DNA of 64,000 bases, from positions 160,351,290 through 160,415,289 of the forward strand of contig NC_134834.1 in the NCBI RefSeq assembly GCF_004210375.1, read 5' to 3'. The notes under the pieces are model-generated. The model had not been told where the DNA came from, did not search any database, and saw only the letters and a list, made by a program, of their open reading frames with translations. Below, piece by piece: positions 11,934 to 24,000 of the stretch (positions are counted from its first letter, which is position 1; each line of letters opens with the position of its first letter). Source of the stretch: Tachypleus tridentatus. Lineage: Eukaryota > Arthropoda > Merostomata > Xiphosura > Limulidae. A program made the position numbers and the translations under genes.

Positions 11934-11983
11934 GCATTTAGGTCCAGCAGCCTACCTGCTAGTGCAGGTAGGTGTGTTTGAAA
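11934..11983 (+). promoter_or_regulatory. JADE: JADE 5' UTR segment with hairpin before the start codon
   Basis: The acceptor TCTTATCTTACAG ends at 11933. The 50 bases before ATG contain a perfect 9-bp hairpin, CCTACCTGC-TAGT-GCAGGTAGG (11951-11972), whose loop supplies an in-frame TAG (11960-11962). That stop shows translation cannot start upstream in this exon. Confidence 0.7.
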
Positions 11984-12038
11984 ATGGCTTCTGCTGCTAA
12001 AGGCAAGAGGAATTTCAGTGTATCACAAGATGCTAGGG
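11984..12038 (+). CDS. JADE: JADE coding exon 1
   Basis: Starts [18 protein letters not shown]; donor GTATGT; ends in phase 1. The context GAAAATGG is a good start. The residues are not diagnostic alone; the exon is placed by phase agreement with the next one. Confidence 0.85.
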
Positions 12039-15000
12039 GTATGTCAGATTTCATTTTGTTTGATAACAAAAATAAAAACTTTATTGTTACTTGAAAATAA
12101 AAAATCCAATATCTCGTGCACATTTCATTTACAGTGTTTACATTTTCACACAGATATATTTTAGCATTCTAAAAACTCTACGTGACCTGGATATCTTGTA
12201 GAAGTGTACATGAATGTGTGCATGTAGAAATATATATTTAAGTAATAGAGTATTTAGCTTGAGTGTCAAGGTATGTACAATAACATATTTTGTATATGCT
12301 CAAATTAAAATATTTTGATTTTGAGAAAAATAACATTTAATTAAATGTGTTGTAAATAAAAAAAGTGGTTTTAAAAGAAACATTTTCTTGAAAATTGTAA
12401 AATATAATTTCATTATGCACTTGTAGTGTTCTTCAGGTCTTCTATTTATATTATTTTATTGAAATCTAGGCTAAAATTGTTTTTTGTTTTTTAACTTGAA
12501 AGCTTCCTTTGGGAAAAAGAGACGTAGAAGATGTAGTGGTAGTGAGAGTGAAGACAGCAGAGGTAGGGTCTGTTATCTGATGCTTTCTTTTATTGGTTTT
12601 TACAGGAAAGGGTTTTGCCTCAATTAAAAAAAATACAGGTATAAATATAATTATAAAATTGTCCCATTTTAACTTTAAGGTGCAAAAATAAAATATTTGA
12701 ACAGTTTTTTTTTGTTTTTTTTCTGAAGGTTTTTATTTTTACCATAAAATGATTTGAAATAAACCATGGACATAATAAATACAAATTTTATTTGCAGTGA
12801 AAGGTTCAGAGTGTGTTTCAAACATATGCATGTGTATAATGTGTAAATATTGACACTGATAAATCAACAGTGTGTATAGTATATGTGTGTATGTTTAGAG
12901 CTTAGTCATTAAATTCAGTAATCAATAAAATCAGTTACCTATGAATATCAGTTACATCAGTTATTATATCATGAACTAACTTAGCAATCAAAATTGTAAT
13001 TAAGTCAATCAATGTCACAAAAATGATCAATTAATAAAAAAAAAATAGTGCTTTTGATACTCATATTTTTAATTACTTCAACTATTCAAATAATTGAGTG
13101 ATTGCCATTAGGATTTCTCTTTAATATTATCACTTAATTCAGGTTCAGCTTAATGGAGTAATGTCATGACTCATGAAAATAATAAACTTATAGAAATTAG
13201 ATTTTCATTATTACTTTTTGATAATTTTAACTATTCAAGTTAAATGTTGCCAGTATGATTTCTCAAATTCTTATTTTTTATAAATCACTCAAGTTTATTC
13301 AGCTTTGGGTTGGCAGGATCAGGTGATGAGGGGGTAGTCTTGTAATTTGAAGGTCAGGGTTTTATTCTCTTTGTCATGGGGGCATTGTTTGTTTTTGAGT
13401 TATTGAAAAGTGTAATTTTTTTTTAATATTATGCTATGTTTTTAAATTAGAATTGCATAATTGTATTCTTCAATATTGAATGAGATGTAAAATTGCTGTT
13501 ATTACAGTGTGTAACATAGTAATTTATAATTAATAAATTAGCAAATATTATTAATTGCCCATCTGTAATACTGTTATTGTTGTTTGCAAGAGTACCTAGT
13601 TGGACCGATGAGCTTTAGAACTGGTCAATTAGTAGAATTTGCTAAATAATTAATTGTGAGGCTAATTAATTATTTTACTAAATTAATCTGTTAGAACATA
13701 TGAAACAGTTTTTAAAAGTTTAGACTTTTATAGAACTACAAATTTTATATTGCTGAAAATTATTTCTAAAATGAGTAATTATATGAGTAATTTTTTTTTT
13801 TTTTTCATGCAGGGCCATTTTCTGCAACTTCTGGAAACCTAAAACTGCCTGATCCTTCAATGTCTAAGATTTATAATAGCTCTTTGAAAAACAATAAACC
13901 AGCAGAGGTGAGTGTTTTTATCTTACATGAATTATTTTACATTTCTTATAGAAAAATGTTAAAAGGCAAGTGTTTTAAGTTAATACCTGTAATCAAAGAT
14001 GTCTGAAAAAAATTTTTGTCATACAATTAAGACTAAGCATAGTAAAAAGCAAGATATGTTTTACAACAGTATAATAGATTTTTTACAGAATTTGTTTACA
14101 AACTTACAAAAATACTGCTTGCATTTAATGTTTCATTGAAGTATGATAGGAACATGACTGTTTTTTGTATAACAACATGAGGTAGGCTTAGTTGCATTTG
14201 ACTGTAGATAGATTAGTTAAGATAAAGAAAAAAATGATAATAATTATAACACTATGTAACACAAATTTTGTTCCTGGATAGTTTGTGTTATTTCTTAATT
14301 GCTCATGTTGGAAAAGTACAGAAAATGACCGTTATTCCCTTCAAACTTTGCTTTTTGTGACCTGGATAATGAAATTTAGAAATTAACCTATTTTCTAAGT
14401 AAAAACAGGCAAATTTTCACATTTTCATTTACATAAGGTATGAATAAAACAACATATGAATCCAGATTTACATGTATTTATACTAAAGTTATACAAAAAT
14501 GTTTAGAAGTGAGTAGTTTTTTGAGATTTGTGACTGTAATGTAAATCACTTTCACGTATCAGCCCCCATATATGGTCTCCAATCATGTTTTAGTTATATG
14601 CTCCCAGGTTACAAAAGCAAAGTTTGAAGAGAAAAATATGTCTTTTTTCCATTTACTTTAGGCATAAGCAATTGGAAATAACATTTTCTGCCCAGGAACA
14701 AGATAAAGTAAAATTTTGTTACACAGTGTTATTGTTTATAAGGCATGCTTGAAGTTTGATATAATAACATGTTTACCAAATGAATTACAACTTGTATGGT
14801 GAGATTATTAGTTAGACATGGTTTGAAGAACAATAGAACAATGAGATTTAAGTAGAAAGAGATGTTTACTGTTATAAGTAGATTTACAAGTAATAGATAG
14901 GGCAGGTTTCATTATGTAACTGTATAAGTTGTATGTTGTATATGTAGTTTAATTGTTGTACTAGGCTTTTGTAATACAGTTGAAATCATTTTACTCGAAG

Positions 15001-18000
15001 CTTCTAAGTCTATTATGTTTAATATTGTTACTAGAGGGCTAGATATTTCTAGATTTTTTAAACTGAAATATAAATATGTGCAACTACAGAAATGAAGTTG
15101 AGGTAAGTTACTGAAAGTGAAGTTAAACTGTGATTATTAGTGTAGTTGTTGTGTTTCGCAGTGGTATTGTAACATGAAGAATAATCTGTCTTGTCAAGGG
15201 TGTTGAACCCACCTGTGTGGGATTTTGTGAAAATAAGACACTTATTTAAACTCTGGATACAACTGTGATAATTAGTAATGTACATACATTTGACTTGTTT
15301 TGAATATACTATTTTAAAACAAATGGGTTGTGTGCCATCCATTTATTGACATTTTATCACCAATGAGTCACAAACACCTACTTTAAGTGCTCTGATCCCA
15401 TAAAACTGACAGCTATAAGCTTTTTAGGATAAGCAACTGTAGTTTCAGTGTTTATAATTTGCAGCCATTCCAATGGCTATGAGGCTGACCAAATTGATCA
15501 ACTACATATAGTTAGGATAGAGAAACAAAAGAACAAAATAAAACAAAAATTATTTAGGAGATTATTTAAATCAAATTTGAAAATTATTTAAATAAAAAAA
15601 GTATTTTCCTGGGATTGAATGGTTATTGTTTAGGGATGAGTTCTCTTATTTTCTTATGAGAAAATGAAGGTAAGAGGTTATTTTATTGAAGTTTACAGGA
15701 TTAGCTGGGGAGTTTCAATAGTATAAAGGTTCTGATGTCTTATACTGTGGTCTAAAAAATGATGTGTAGTTGTAATATTTGAAAATAAGGCTAGGCTCTA
15801 GTTCAGATAGTTTTATTTTTCTCACAATGTGATTGTCTTATGGATTGAGTTTTAGTTGGGAGTAGTAAAGGCTGGCACTTCACAGCATTTTTAAGAGGGA
15901 AGTGAATGATTTCTAAAAAAACAAAGGTTGGATTTGAATGTTTACTGCTATTAAGAGTGGATGTGTAAGGACAGCTTTGAAGAGCTAAATGATCTCTTGC
16001 TGTCCATGTGATAATTTTGTTTGTTAAAAAAACGTTTTTAAGTGATTTTGGTTTACTGCAGATTCCTTATGCATGGAAAATTGAATGCTTACAAGTAAGG
16101 TAAAGGCAAACTCCAGTTTATTCTAAGGAGAAAATATTAAAACAAATGCTGCTAGGTGAAGTTTCTGTATTGTTTTCCAGAAACTATGACTGAAGTAGAA
16201 ATAAGTGTTGTGTTGCATGTCTAAGCTCACAGCAGCATTTCTTTGATTCATGAGAGAATTGATGAATGCTGTCTGTCTCTTTTTTTAAAACGTGCATAGT
16301 GACTTAAGTGTACTGAAGGGTTGAAAGTTTGTCAAGATGTTTGATTTAAGACTGATCATGCAGGGGCTTGTTACAGTGAAAATTGCTGTGTTGCACAATG
16401 GTGTATGATCATGTCCATCAGATTCATCAGTTAGTAGTGGAGGATATAACTCCAATGGTTACATAGGAGCTGTAGCATTGTTCCTGTAAAGTGAGGTCAG
16501 TTCTGCATGTTTTCAGACCCAGTTCTTACTGTCACCAGTAGCTTTTGATCTTTGTTTTCCAAACAAAAATTGTAATATTTCTTGTTTTTATCTTGTTGAC
16601 CAATGTAATCTAGGTAACATGTTTTTGTGTTATGTTTTATTTACTTTTATATTCATAATATATCATGAAAATGTAACTTTTTTTTATTTACTTGTGATAA
16701 AGATCTGTTACACCAATCACATTTAAGCTTTTGGAAGTTAAAAGTAGTAATTTCATTATTGGATATTTAGCTATTTCGGAAAGATCTGATCAGTGCAATG
16801 AAGCTTCCTGACAGTGAACAGCTAGCTCCAGAAGACTATTGGTTGATATCAGATCCTTGGAAACAAGACTGGGAAAAAGGAGTTCAAGTGCCTGTTAATC
16901 CCGATAACCTTGCAGAGTCTACAGTCCAGTAAGTTTTTAAAGGTTGGGTTTTAGAAATTTCATGAAGTTTTAATTTGTATATTCATTATGTATTGAGATA
17001 CATCAAATGGATTTAACATACTATAGTGTTTAATCCATTTTAAGTTATTGCTTCTGGAAAATTGTTTTAACAATTATCATGCTTTTGTTTTTTTATGTTA
17101 AAGTTTTTAGAGAAAGTTGTATTAAACATGAGTTTTAATTTTTGTTTTCAACTGAGTTTAGTGCATATTACAAAAGGAATATATAGTTTTAAATTTGTAA
17201 ATTTTTATAGGTAGTAACAAGTATGAAATACTGTGTTGTAATTTTGATTTTTGAAACCATAGGGTGGAATTTAATAACGAAATATTAGTAGTTTTTTCCT
17301 GACCTAACTAGAATGAAATTTATAAATCATATTGTAATTATTTTACAAATGTGAAAGTTGTGAAGTAAGAAACTTGTCACTTCCAATTGTTTCAACAGTG
17401 AGTCTGAAGGCATACAGCTAAAAAAAAAATTGGTTTTGGCATGTGATGGACACAGTACAATTTTTTTCTTTCATCCTTAACTGACATTTAACATTTATTT
17501 TTAATCAGTTATATGGAATGTTGACTTCCACATTTTATCTCATAAAATCAGGTCTTTATTTAAATCTAATTTTTTTTCAGCGTGATAAGAAAAAAGGAAA
17601 AAAGAAGCACAATTTTAAACTGTAAGTGTCTTTTTTATGATCTTCAGATACATCAAGTTTGGTTATGTCAAAAAAACAAGCTGAGAATTTTTTTAACTGT
17701 AGCAGTAGGTTGTACATTCCATGTTTCCATATTTTTTAGTACGTATTGCCAATCAAAACACGTCAGTATGTATAACACCATAAAATGATTTACTTTTTCA
17801 AGTAAGATTTTTGAACTGGGGAATTTTTATGAAACAAATTAAGTTTAAATACTTAGCTGAATCTAAAAGGAATAGTAATAACTTGGTATCTAAACTTGTA
17901 CCTAAGAAACCTGTTTTATTTTAAAGACACTGTTTTGTTTAAGTAAAAATACTTTTATATAAAATAAAAAAACTTCTGTTTTTTATTCATTTTTTAATAT

Positions 18001-21000
18001 ATTGTTATTTATTTAGGTATATGATAAAATATTGAAAAGTTCAGTATTAATGATATAATCCTCTTAACATTTTCAGTTGACTGAATTTATGAAATTAATA
18101 TTTTTGGAATGTGTTACCTGATTATAAAAGAAGTGAAAACATTAGCACATTTGTTTTTTTTTTTTACTTTAAATATTTGTCTTTCTAAATTCTATTCTAA
18201 GTTTAATATATAATCATGCTTAATAATTGGTGATATTGTAAACAACGTTTATAGTAGGTTAGGCATAGTGTAATGGTTGGTTTACTGGACTGTGGATACA
18301 AGAATTCATGATGCCATATTCCATTGCTTCAGCATTTAAAAATTGTGTTTAGTGCTCTTTGACTCTGGGTACATCATAAGATTGGTGGCCAAGTTACACA
18401 GTTATATTAGTCCAAGAGTTGGTAGTAAGTGCTGTTGACTAGTTGCCTTCCTTTCAAGTCTTTCAGTTCAAAAGTATGCATAATTAACCCAGATAGACCA
18501 TTTGTAGTTGTGTGTGAACATTCAAAACAAATTAGACCAAATATCTCATTGTTTTTAATTAAATTTCAGGGTTTTGTTTTGACAGTTAGTTGCTCAGTAG
18601 TGTTATTGTTTTAAAATAGTTCATTGGCTTATCCTTTCAGAAATTTAATAACATTCATAATTTAATTAAACAATTAAAAGAAAGGTCTTTCTAATATATG
18701 TTTATACTTCAAAAAATTCATTATCAATACATCTGTTTTTCATCTTCTCAGCCCAAAGAAATTAATAAGGTGCTCCCATGACCCCTTTTTTTCCAATGAT
18801 ATTCATGTTCTAACCAATGTTGCTACTCAGGCCGAAAAAGTTTGCCGTTATGATCTAGATGATATGGATGTTCAGTGGCTGAAAAGGTTAAATGAAGAAC
18901 TTGAAACATTAGGTATGTGATATAAACTTTTAATGTTTTGTAAATTTGAAAAGTAAAATGATGTTTGGTTTTCATTTTACTTATTGTGTTCAGTAGATTA
19001 GTATTTTCTTGTGTTGACTATTTTTTAAATAAATCTCATTAATATTGCTGCATTTTGTCATACACAAATTATTTTTCAAAATGATTTGGATAATTAACTT
19101 GATTCCATTCTTGCAGATTTTGTAGAAGAAAATGTTTGTTGCACACATCATTATTTTCAAAATTAATTGATTTGTTAATCTACTGTATAACAATAAAGCT
19201 GTCTATCGGCTGTTGCAGTACTGATCAACATAAAGCTTGTATGAAACACAGGTACTTTCTGCAATAACACCTTTGTATGTATTGATACAAAATCACATGT
19301 ATGTGTCAAAAAAACAAGCTGAGATTTTTTTTCACTATAACAGTAGAATATGTATTCTAAACTACCATATTTTGAATATATGTTGCTAGTCAAAACACAT
19401 CACCATGTACAATACCATAAAATGACATATATTTTATCATGTTAAATTTAAATGTGGGAATTTTTATGAAACAGTAACAACCTTAGAATAAAATTGAGAC
19501 AGGTTTTTAACAAATTTAAAGTAGAAGAAAGTATTTTTAAACTTACTGATCTTATCCAATCTGTCAAAAAATGATGGGGAGGAATTTTGTACAAACCCCT
19601 CAAGGGCCCTATTATTTTTTCTGTGAGCTTTGTTTACCATACTTTTCCCTTTCACCATAACATAAAAACAGTTACACATTGTGCTACAATAAATAACTTT
19701 TAGAAAGAGTCCTAAATTATGATTAATATGATTTGTTTTTTCTTACTTTAAAATTTGTTTCCTAAAAACTTCTTGTTCTGTGATTACTTTTTATTGGTAT
19801 GACATTAAAAACTCAATACTTTATTGGTACACTAAATATTCTAATGACATTTTTTCAGCAACAACCTTCACTCACCTAGTGTATACTGTTCTTGGCTTTT
19901 ATTTACTAATAACATATAGAACATATAATTTACTCTCCTTGCAGAAAATTGTCTCATATAATCGAGAATGGTGCTAGTGGTGCAAACAAGTTACTTTGCA
20001 TAATTGATACAGAATAACATTATTAATAAAATACTAAATAATACAGGTATTAAATCCCTTTCTTCCCTTGATTTTTAATGAGAAATCTGTAATGGTGTAG
20101 TTGTAGAGCAGTAGTGAACAAATACAGAACAGCAACCTGCCTGCACTCTGTTTCAACAAACAAGTAAAAATGTATATATATTAAATGGAGCAACAAACAA
20201 AACTACTGTGTTTGGTATCTTTCTGGTGGACCCAAAACTTGTAGCTATTGAGGTGATGTTCCTTTCAACTCTGAACCTGACTGAGTAACTTCTGATGATG
20301 TAGGTGAAGAAGTATTTGCCAAGGATCTAATTTGTAAAGGACTTTTTGTTAGTATTGTAACTGACACTTGGTAAACAATCTCATGATCTGGATATTAATG
20401 GCATTTTAGTATGATAATGAGTGACTGAAGCTTTGTGTGGTTCTGCAAACTTCCTGACGTTGTTCGAATCCTTCTTATAACAAACCTTCTCATAAAACTG
20501 GATGATGATCTGAATGCCATGTTTTCAAATTACATCATGTGGTTTGTGTTCAAAGTTTGTAGACGATTTGTTTATTTTTTTTCTGCTGTAGTAAAAGTTT
20601 GTTACCTACCCTAATCTTTGACTCTAAACCTCTCAACTTGTCAACATTTAACTTTTTTGTCAGATGTGTATTTATGCAAGTCTTTTTCTGTCTTATCTAC
20701 ATTAACTTGAGGTAACTTAGTTCTTAGTTGCTTATTAAACAGTAAGTCAGCTGGTGACTTTCCAGTTTTTATATGTAGTGTGGTACAGTTAGCTAACAAA
20801 AATGTATTTAAACGAATGTCTCCAACTGTCACCTCTAGCTTATGCTGTTTGTGAGGCTTTCAAAATTGTTCACTTTTGTCTATCCACTTCCCCATTAGCT
20901 GATGGGTACAGTGGAGTCACTCTTTGGTGTTTTGTTCATGATCTGTCACTATGTTCTAAAAGCATATGACATAAACTGTTTTCTGTTATTTTTTGTACTA

Positions 21001-24000
21001 TGTCTGGTAGGCTGTGATAATCTGATAAATCTGATTCTATATGTTATCAGGGGCACTGGCAAAGGACTAATCTGTAATGGTTCTGATTTTGACAATGGAC
21101 TAACAATCTGACATTGATGGGAAGTTTTACGTACATGATCAATTTGTTTATTCATATGAAGGCTCCATCTGTTTTCTTATAATCTAGCTTTAGTCTTAAC
21201 AATGCCCTAATGGTCTTCATGTGTTAAAGTGATAATTTCCTGTTGTAACTTTTGTGGTTAAATAATTTAGTACCACTTAACATTTAACTTATTCAAACAT
21301 GTTACTTCAGGAAATATCATCTTGTATAATAATTTTATCTTATCAGTACTATGATTGAGTGTATTGCATGGATACAACTCCATAAGCCATTTGAATCTGG
21401 ATCATCAGTAGACATGTGTTTACTTGGTGATTTATAAGAGTTGTAAGTACTGCAGATTTCATAATAAAATGCTCTTCCTTGACATTTTGTGATTTACCCT
21501 GGCATTTTGTGACAGCCAAATCAGTGAATCTGTCTTAATGCACTTTACTTATCATGTGAGCTCATGGTTTGTGGGATGTGTATCCTGTTACATTCTATGC
21601 AAGCTTCTCACTGGTCTGATATTTCTGCTGCTTGAATGACCTCTAACATCTCTTTTAAAGTTAGACCTTGTCTCAACAATCTTCCACATAAATAGTGAGA
21701 TTTACTCACAGCTATAACTTGTTCCCTCATCTTGTTATCATTTAAATCTCCATATTCATGTGATAAAGCTAATTGTCTAAGACAGATAACATAACATTTA
21801 ATATTTTTGCTATCTTGCTGAACAGTTTTTGTTTTTGTATTAAAACAAAATCAGTGTCAAACTTATCCAATGCTGCCTGGTAGGTATCTTCCATGGTTGT
21901 GAAGACCAAGAAAATGTCCTGGCATTTAGCTCTGATTAGGTGGAGAAGCAAAGCACTTTTCTGTCTTGAATTTATTGTGCCCATTACAGTCGAGTAATAT
22001 GTAAACTGATCTTTCTGTTGCTTCACTGTTGAGAAATACTGCTTTGTTTCATGCAGTTGAAAGGCTCAAGAGAAGTCAAATTTAATATTGTAGACATAGT
22101 CAGCTGGAAAGTTAATCCCATTGTTGTTACCAAATGTAACTTTTTTTCAATAATGACCTTCAACACTTACCATGTACTGCTTTTGGCTTTTATTTCTCCA
22201 AGTACTTTACTCCTCTTGGGAGAAACTGTCTTATATAATCAAGAGTGGTACTAGTAATGTAAACAAGGTATTTTGCATAATTGGTATAAAATAAATTATA
22301 CAATGCAAAATAATACAGATATTATAATGTAATTCTTGAAGACATGAGATTTTAAATTTTTAACAAATTTTCAGATGTGTTACCAAAAGATAGACAGTGG
22401 GTTTTATTTCTGTTAAATGCTATAGGTTATAGTGATAGTCATTGTTTTGTTATAGGACAACCTCAAATAGAAGAACAAACAGTAGAATGTCTTATCGAAG
22501 ATCTAGAAGCACAGGTGAGATGTTATTACTCTCAGGATATGTGTTTTTTTTTAACATTTCTTTCTAAATTTTGCCAAATTCTACTCAAGAAAAGGAGGGG
22601 GAACATTTATGTATGTTTGTTTAAATGTAATTTCTGAATCAGGCCTTACTTGTATCACGGTTGTCATAGGTAGAAATTATGGATGAACAAGTTTCCTCCA
22701 TTGTACATGTAGTTGTTTTCTTATGTTATAGCTTCATGGCTTTTAAAAAGTATGATCTTTGTATTACAAAACTAAATGTCTTAAAACTGGGGTGATAATA
22801 GGTTATTCCTGTTATGAATCTTATTCCATGAGTCTAACCTTGTTTTAGATTATGGTCTCATCTAATAACATGAACATGTCTCACTTTTTGTATCATTATC
22901 AACAAGAAAAAAGTAAGATCGTATTGTTCATTTAGCTGTGGATATTTAATGATTTTTAAGAATTATGTGATAATGTAATTTTTCTGTTCTTGGAAATTGT
23001 ATGTAAGGTAACAGTTGATAGTGACAGGTCCTTTGTAAGAGGTTAAACCCTCCTCCTGATGCAACCAGAAATGCATTTGGTACTCATTTCCATCTTGAAG
23101 TATAGCTTGGCATCCTTGACAGATGACAAGTTGTGCACTCAATTTAAAAATGAACTTTATAGAAAGAGTAATTTGCACTAAGAGGAAAATGGCAAATCAT
23201 TCAAATGCAAACCACCATTTTAGAAAAATAAAACCATCTTAGCTGAAGATGACTCCCATTGAAATTGATACTATTCTCACTGTTAAATATGAAATAAAAA
23301 TGCATCAACACTATTTAACTTCTTTTTCAAGGGAGAATAATTTGAGAGATTTCAACTTCTCCTATGACAACTCCTTCATCATAGGTAGCATTGTAATAAT
23401 CCTTCTCTGAACTTTTTCCAGTAGTTCAGTATTCTGTGTATCACTGATGTAAAACAAAAAGATCAAAGGTGCTAAGACTGATTCCTTAGGTACCTCACTT
23501 GTCACATAATCCAGTTTGACAACTTATTCTCCCAAACCTACAGAAATAATTTTTTTTATACAAGCCTTTTATGTTGTACCTTATGAAATACCTTCTGAAA
23601 ATCTTTAAACACGAAATCTACACCCTTACCTTCATAAACATAAACAGTAACCTTTTCAAAGAATGTCAAAAGATTTGTAAGGTAAGATTTCTTTTTAGTG
23701 AAACCATGTTAACTGTACAATACAATTCTAAACCTTGTTAAATGACTTTTCCCAGAACTGTTGTAAGACTTATGAGTCTGTAATTACTGGGACAATTTTT
23801 ATCACCTCCATTGAAAAGAGGAGTAACATAAGCCAACTTTCAATCCTCTGGCACTTGCCCTTTATTCAAGGACTTAAAAAAAGTATCAAGTGGCTAACAT
23901 ATCCAATATTTAACTTCTTTCAAAATCATCTGGGAAATATTATCTGGCCCTGAAGCATTTATTATTCTTTCAAGCCTAGAATTAATGCAGTTATCTTGTT

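Larger units (their letters stand above)
19842..22325 (-). mobile_element. Ty3/gypsy-type LTR retrotransposon, internally deleted
   Basis: Two direct repeats (about 19842-20052 and 22132-22325) share GGCTTTTATT, TCTC..GCAGAAA/GGGAGAAA-TTGTCT, TATATAATC, GTGGTACTAGT-like and TTTGCATAATTG segments and bracket minus-strand coding relics. Next to the right LTR is a gag-like fragment, and next to the left LTR integrase pieces. Reverse transcriptase and RNase H are missing; the gag-integrase gap is only about 200-300 bp. Stops and frameshifts abound, so it is inactive. It makes up about 70% of the JADE intron 18913-22455 and ends about 130 bp before exon 7. Confidence 0.85.

Noticed and set aside
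22377-22637. 86-codon plus-strand frame starting upstream of JADE exon 7
   Set aside because: Only 22456-22514 fits the JADE protein and has the TATAG acceptor and GTGAGA donor; the rest is intron read-through.
22963-23178. Minus-strand 71-codon frame with CQGCQ...HFWLH (zinc-finger-like spacing)
   Set aside because: Isolated, no flanking splice signals, next to LINE relics, and the motif spacing is not that of a known finger.
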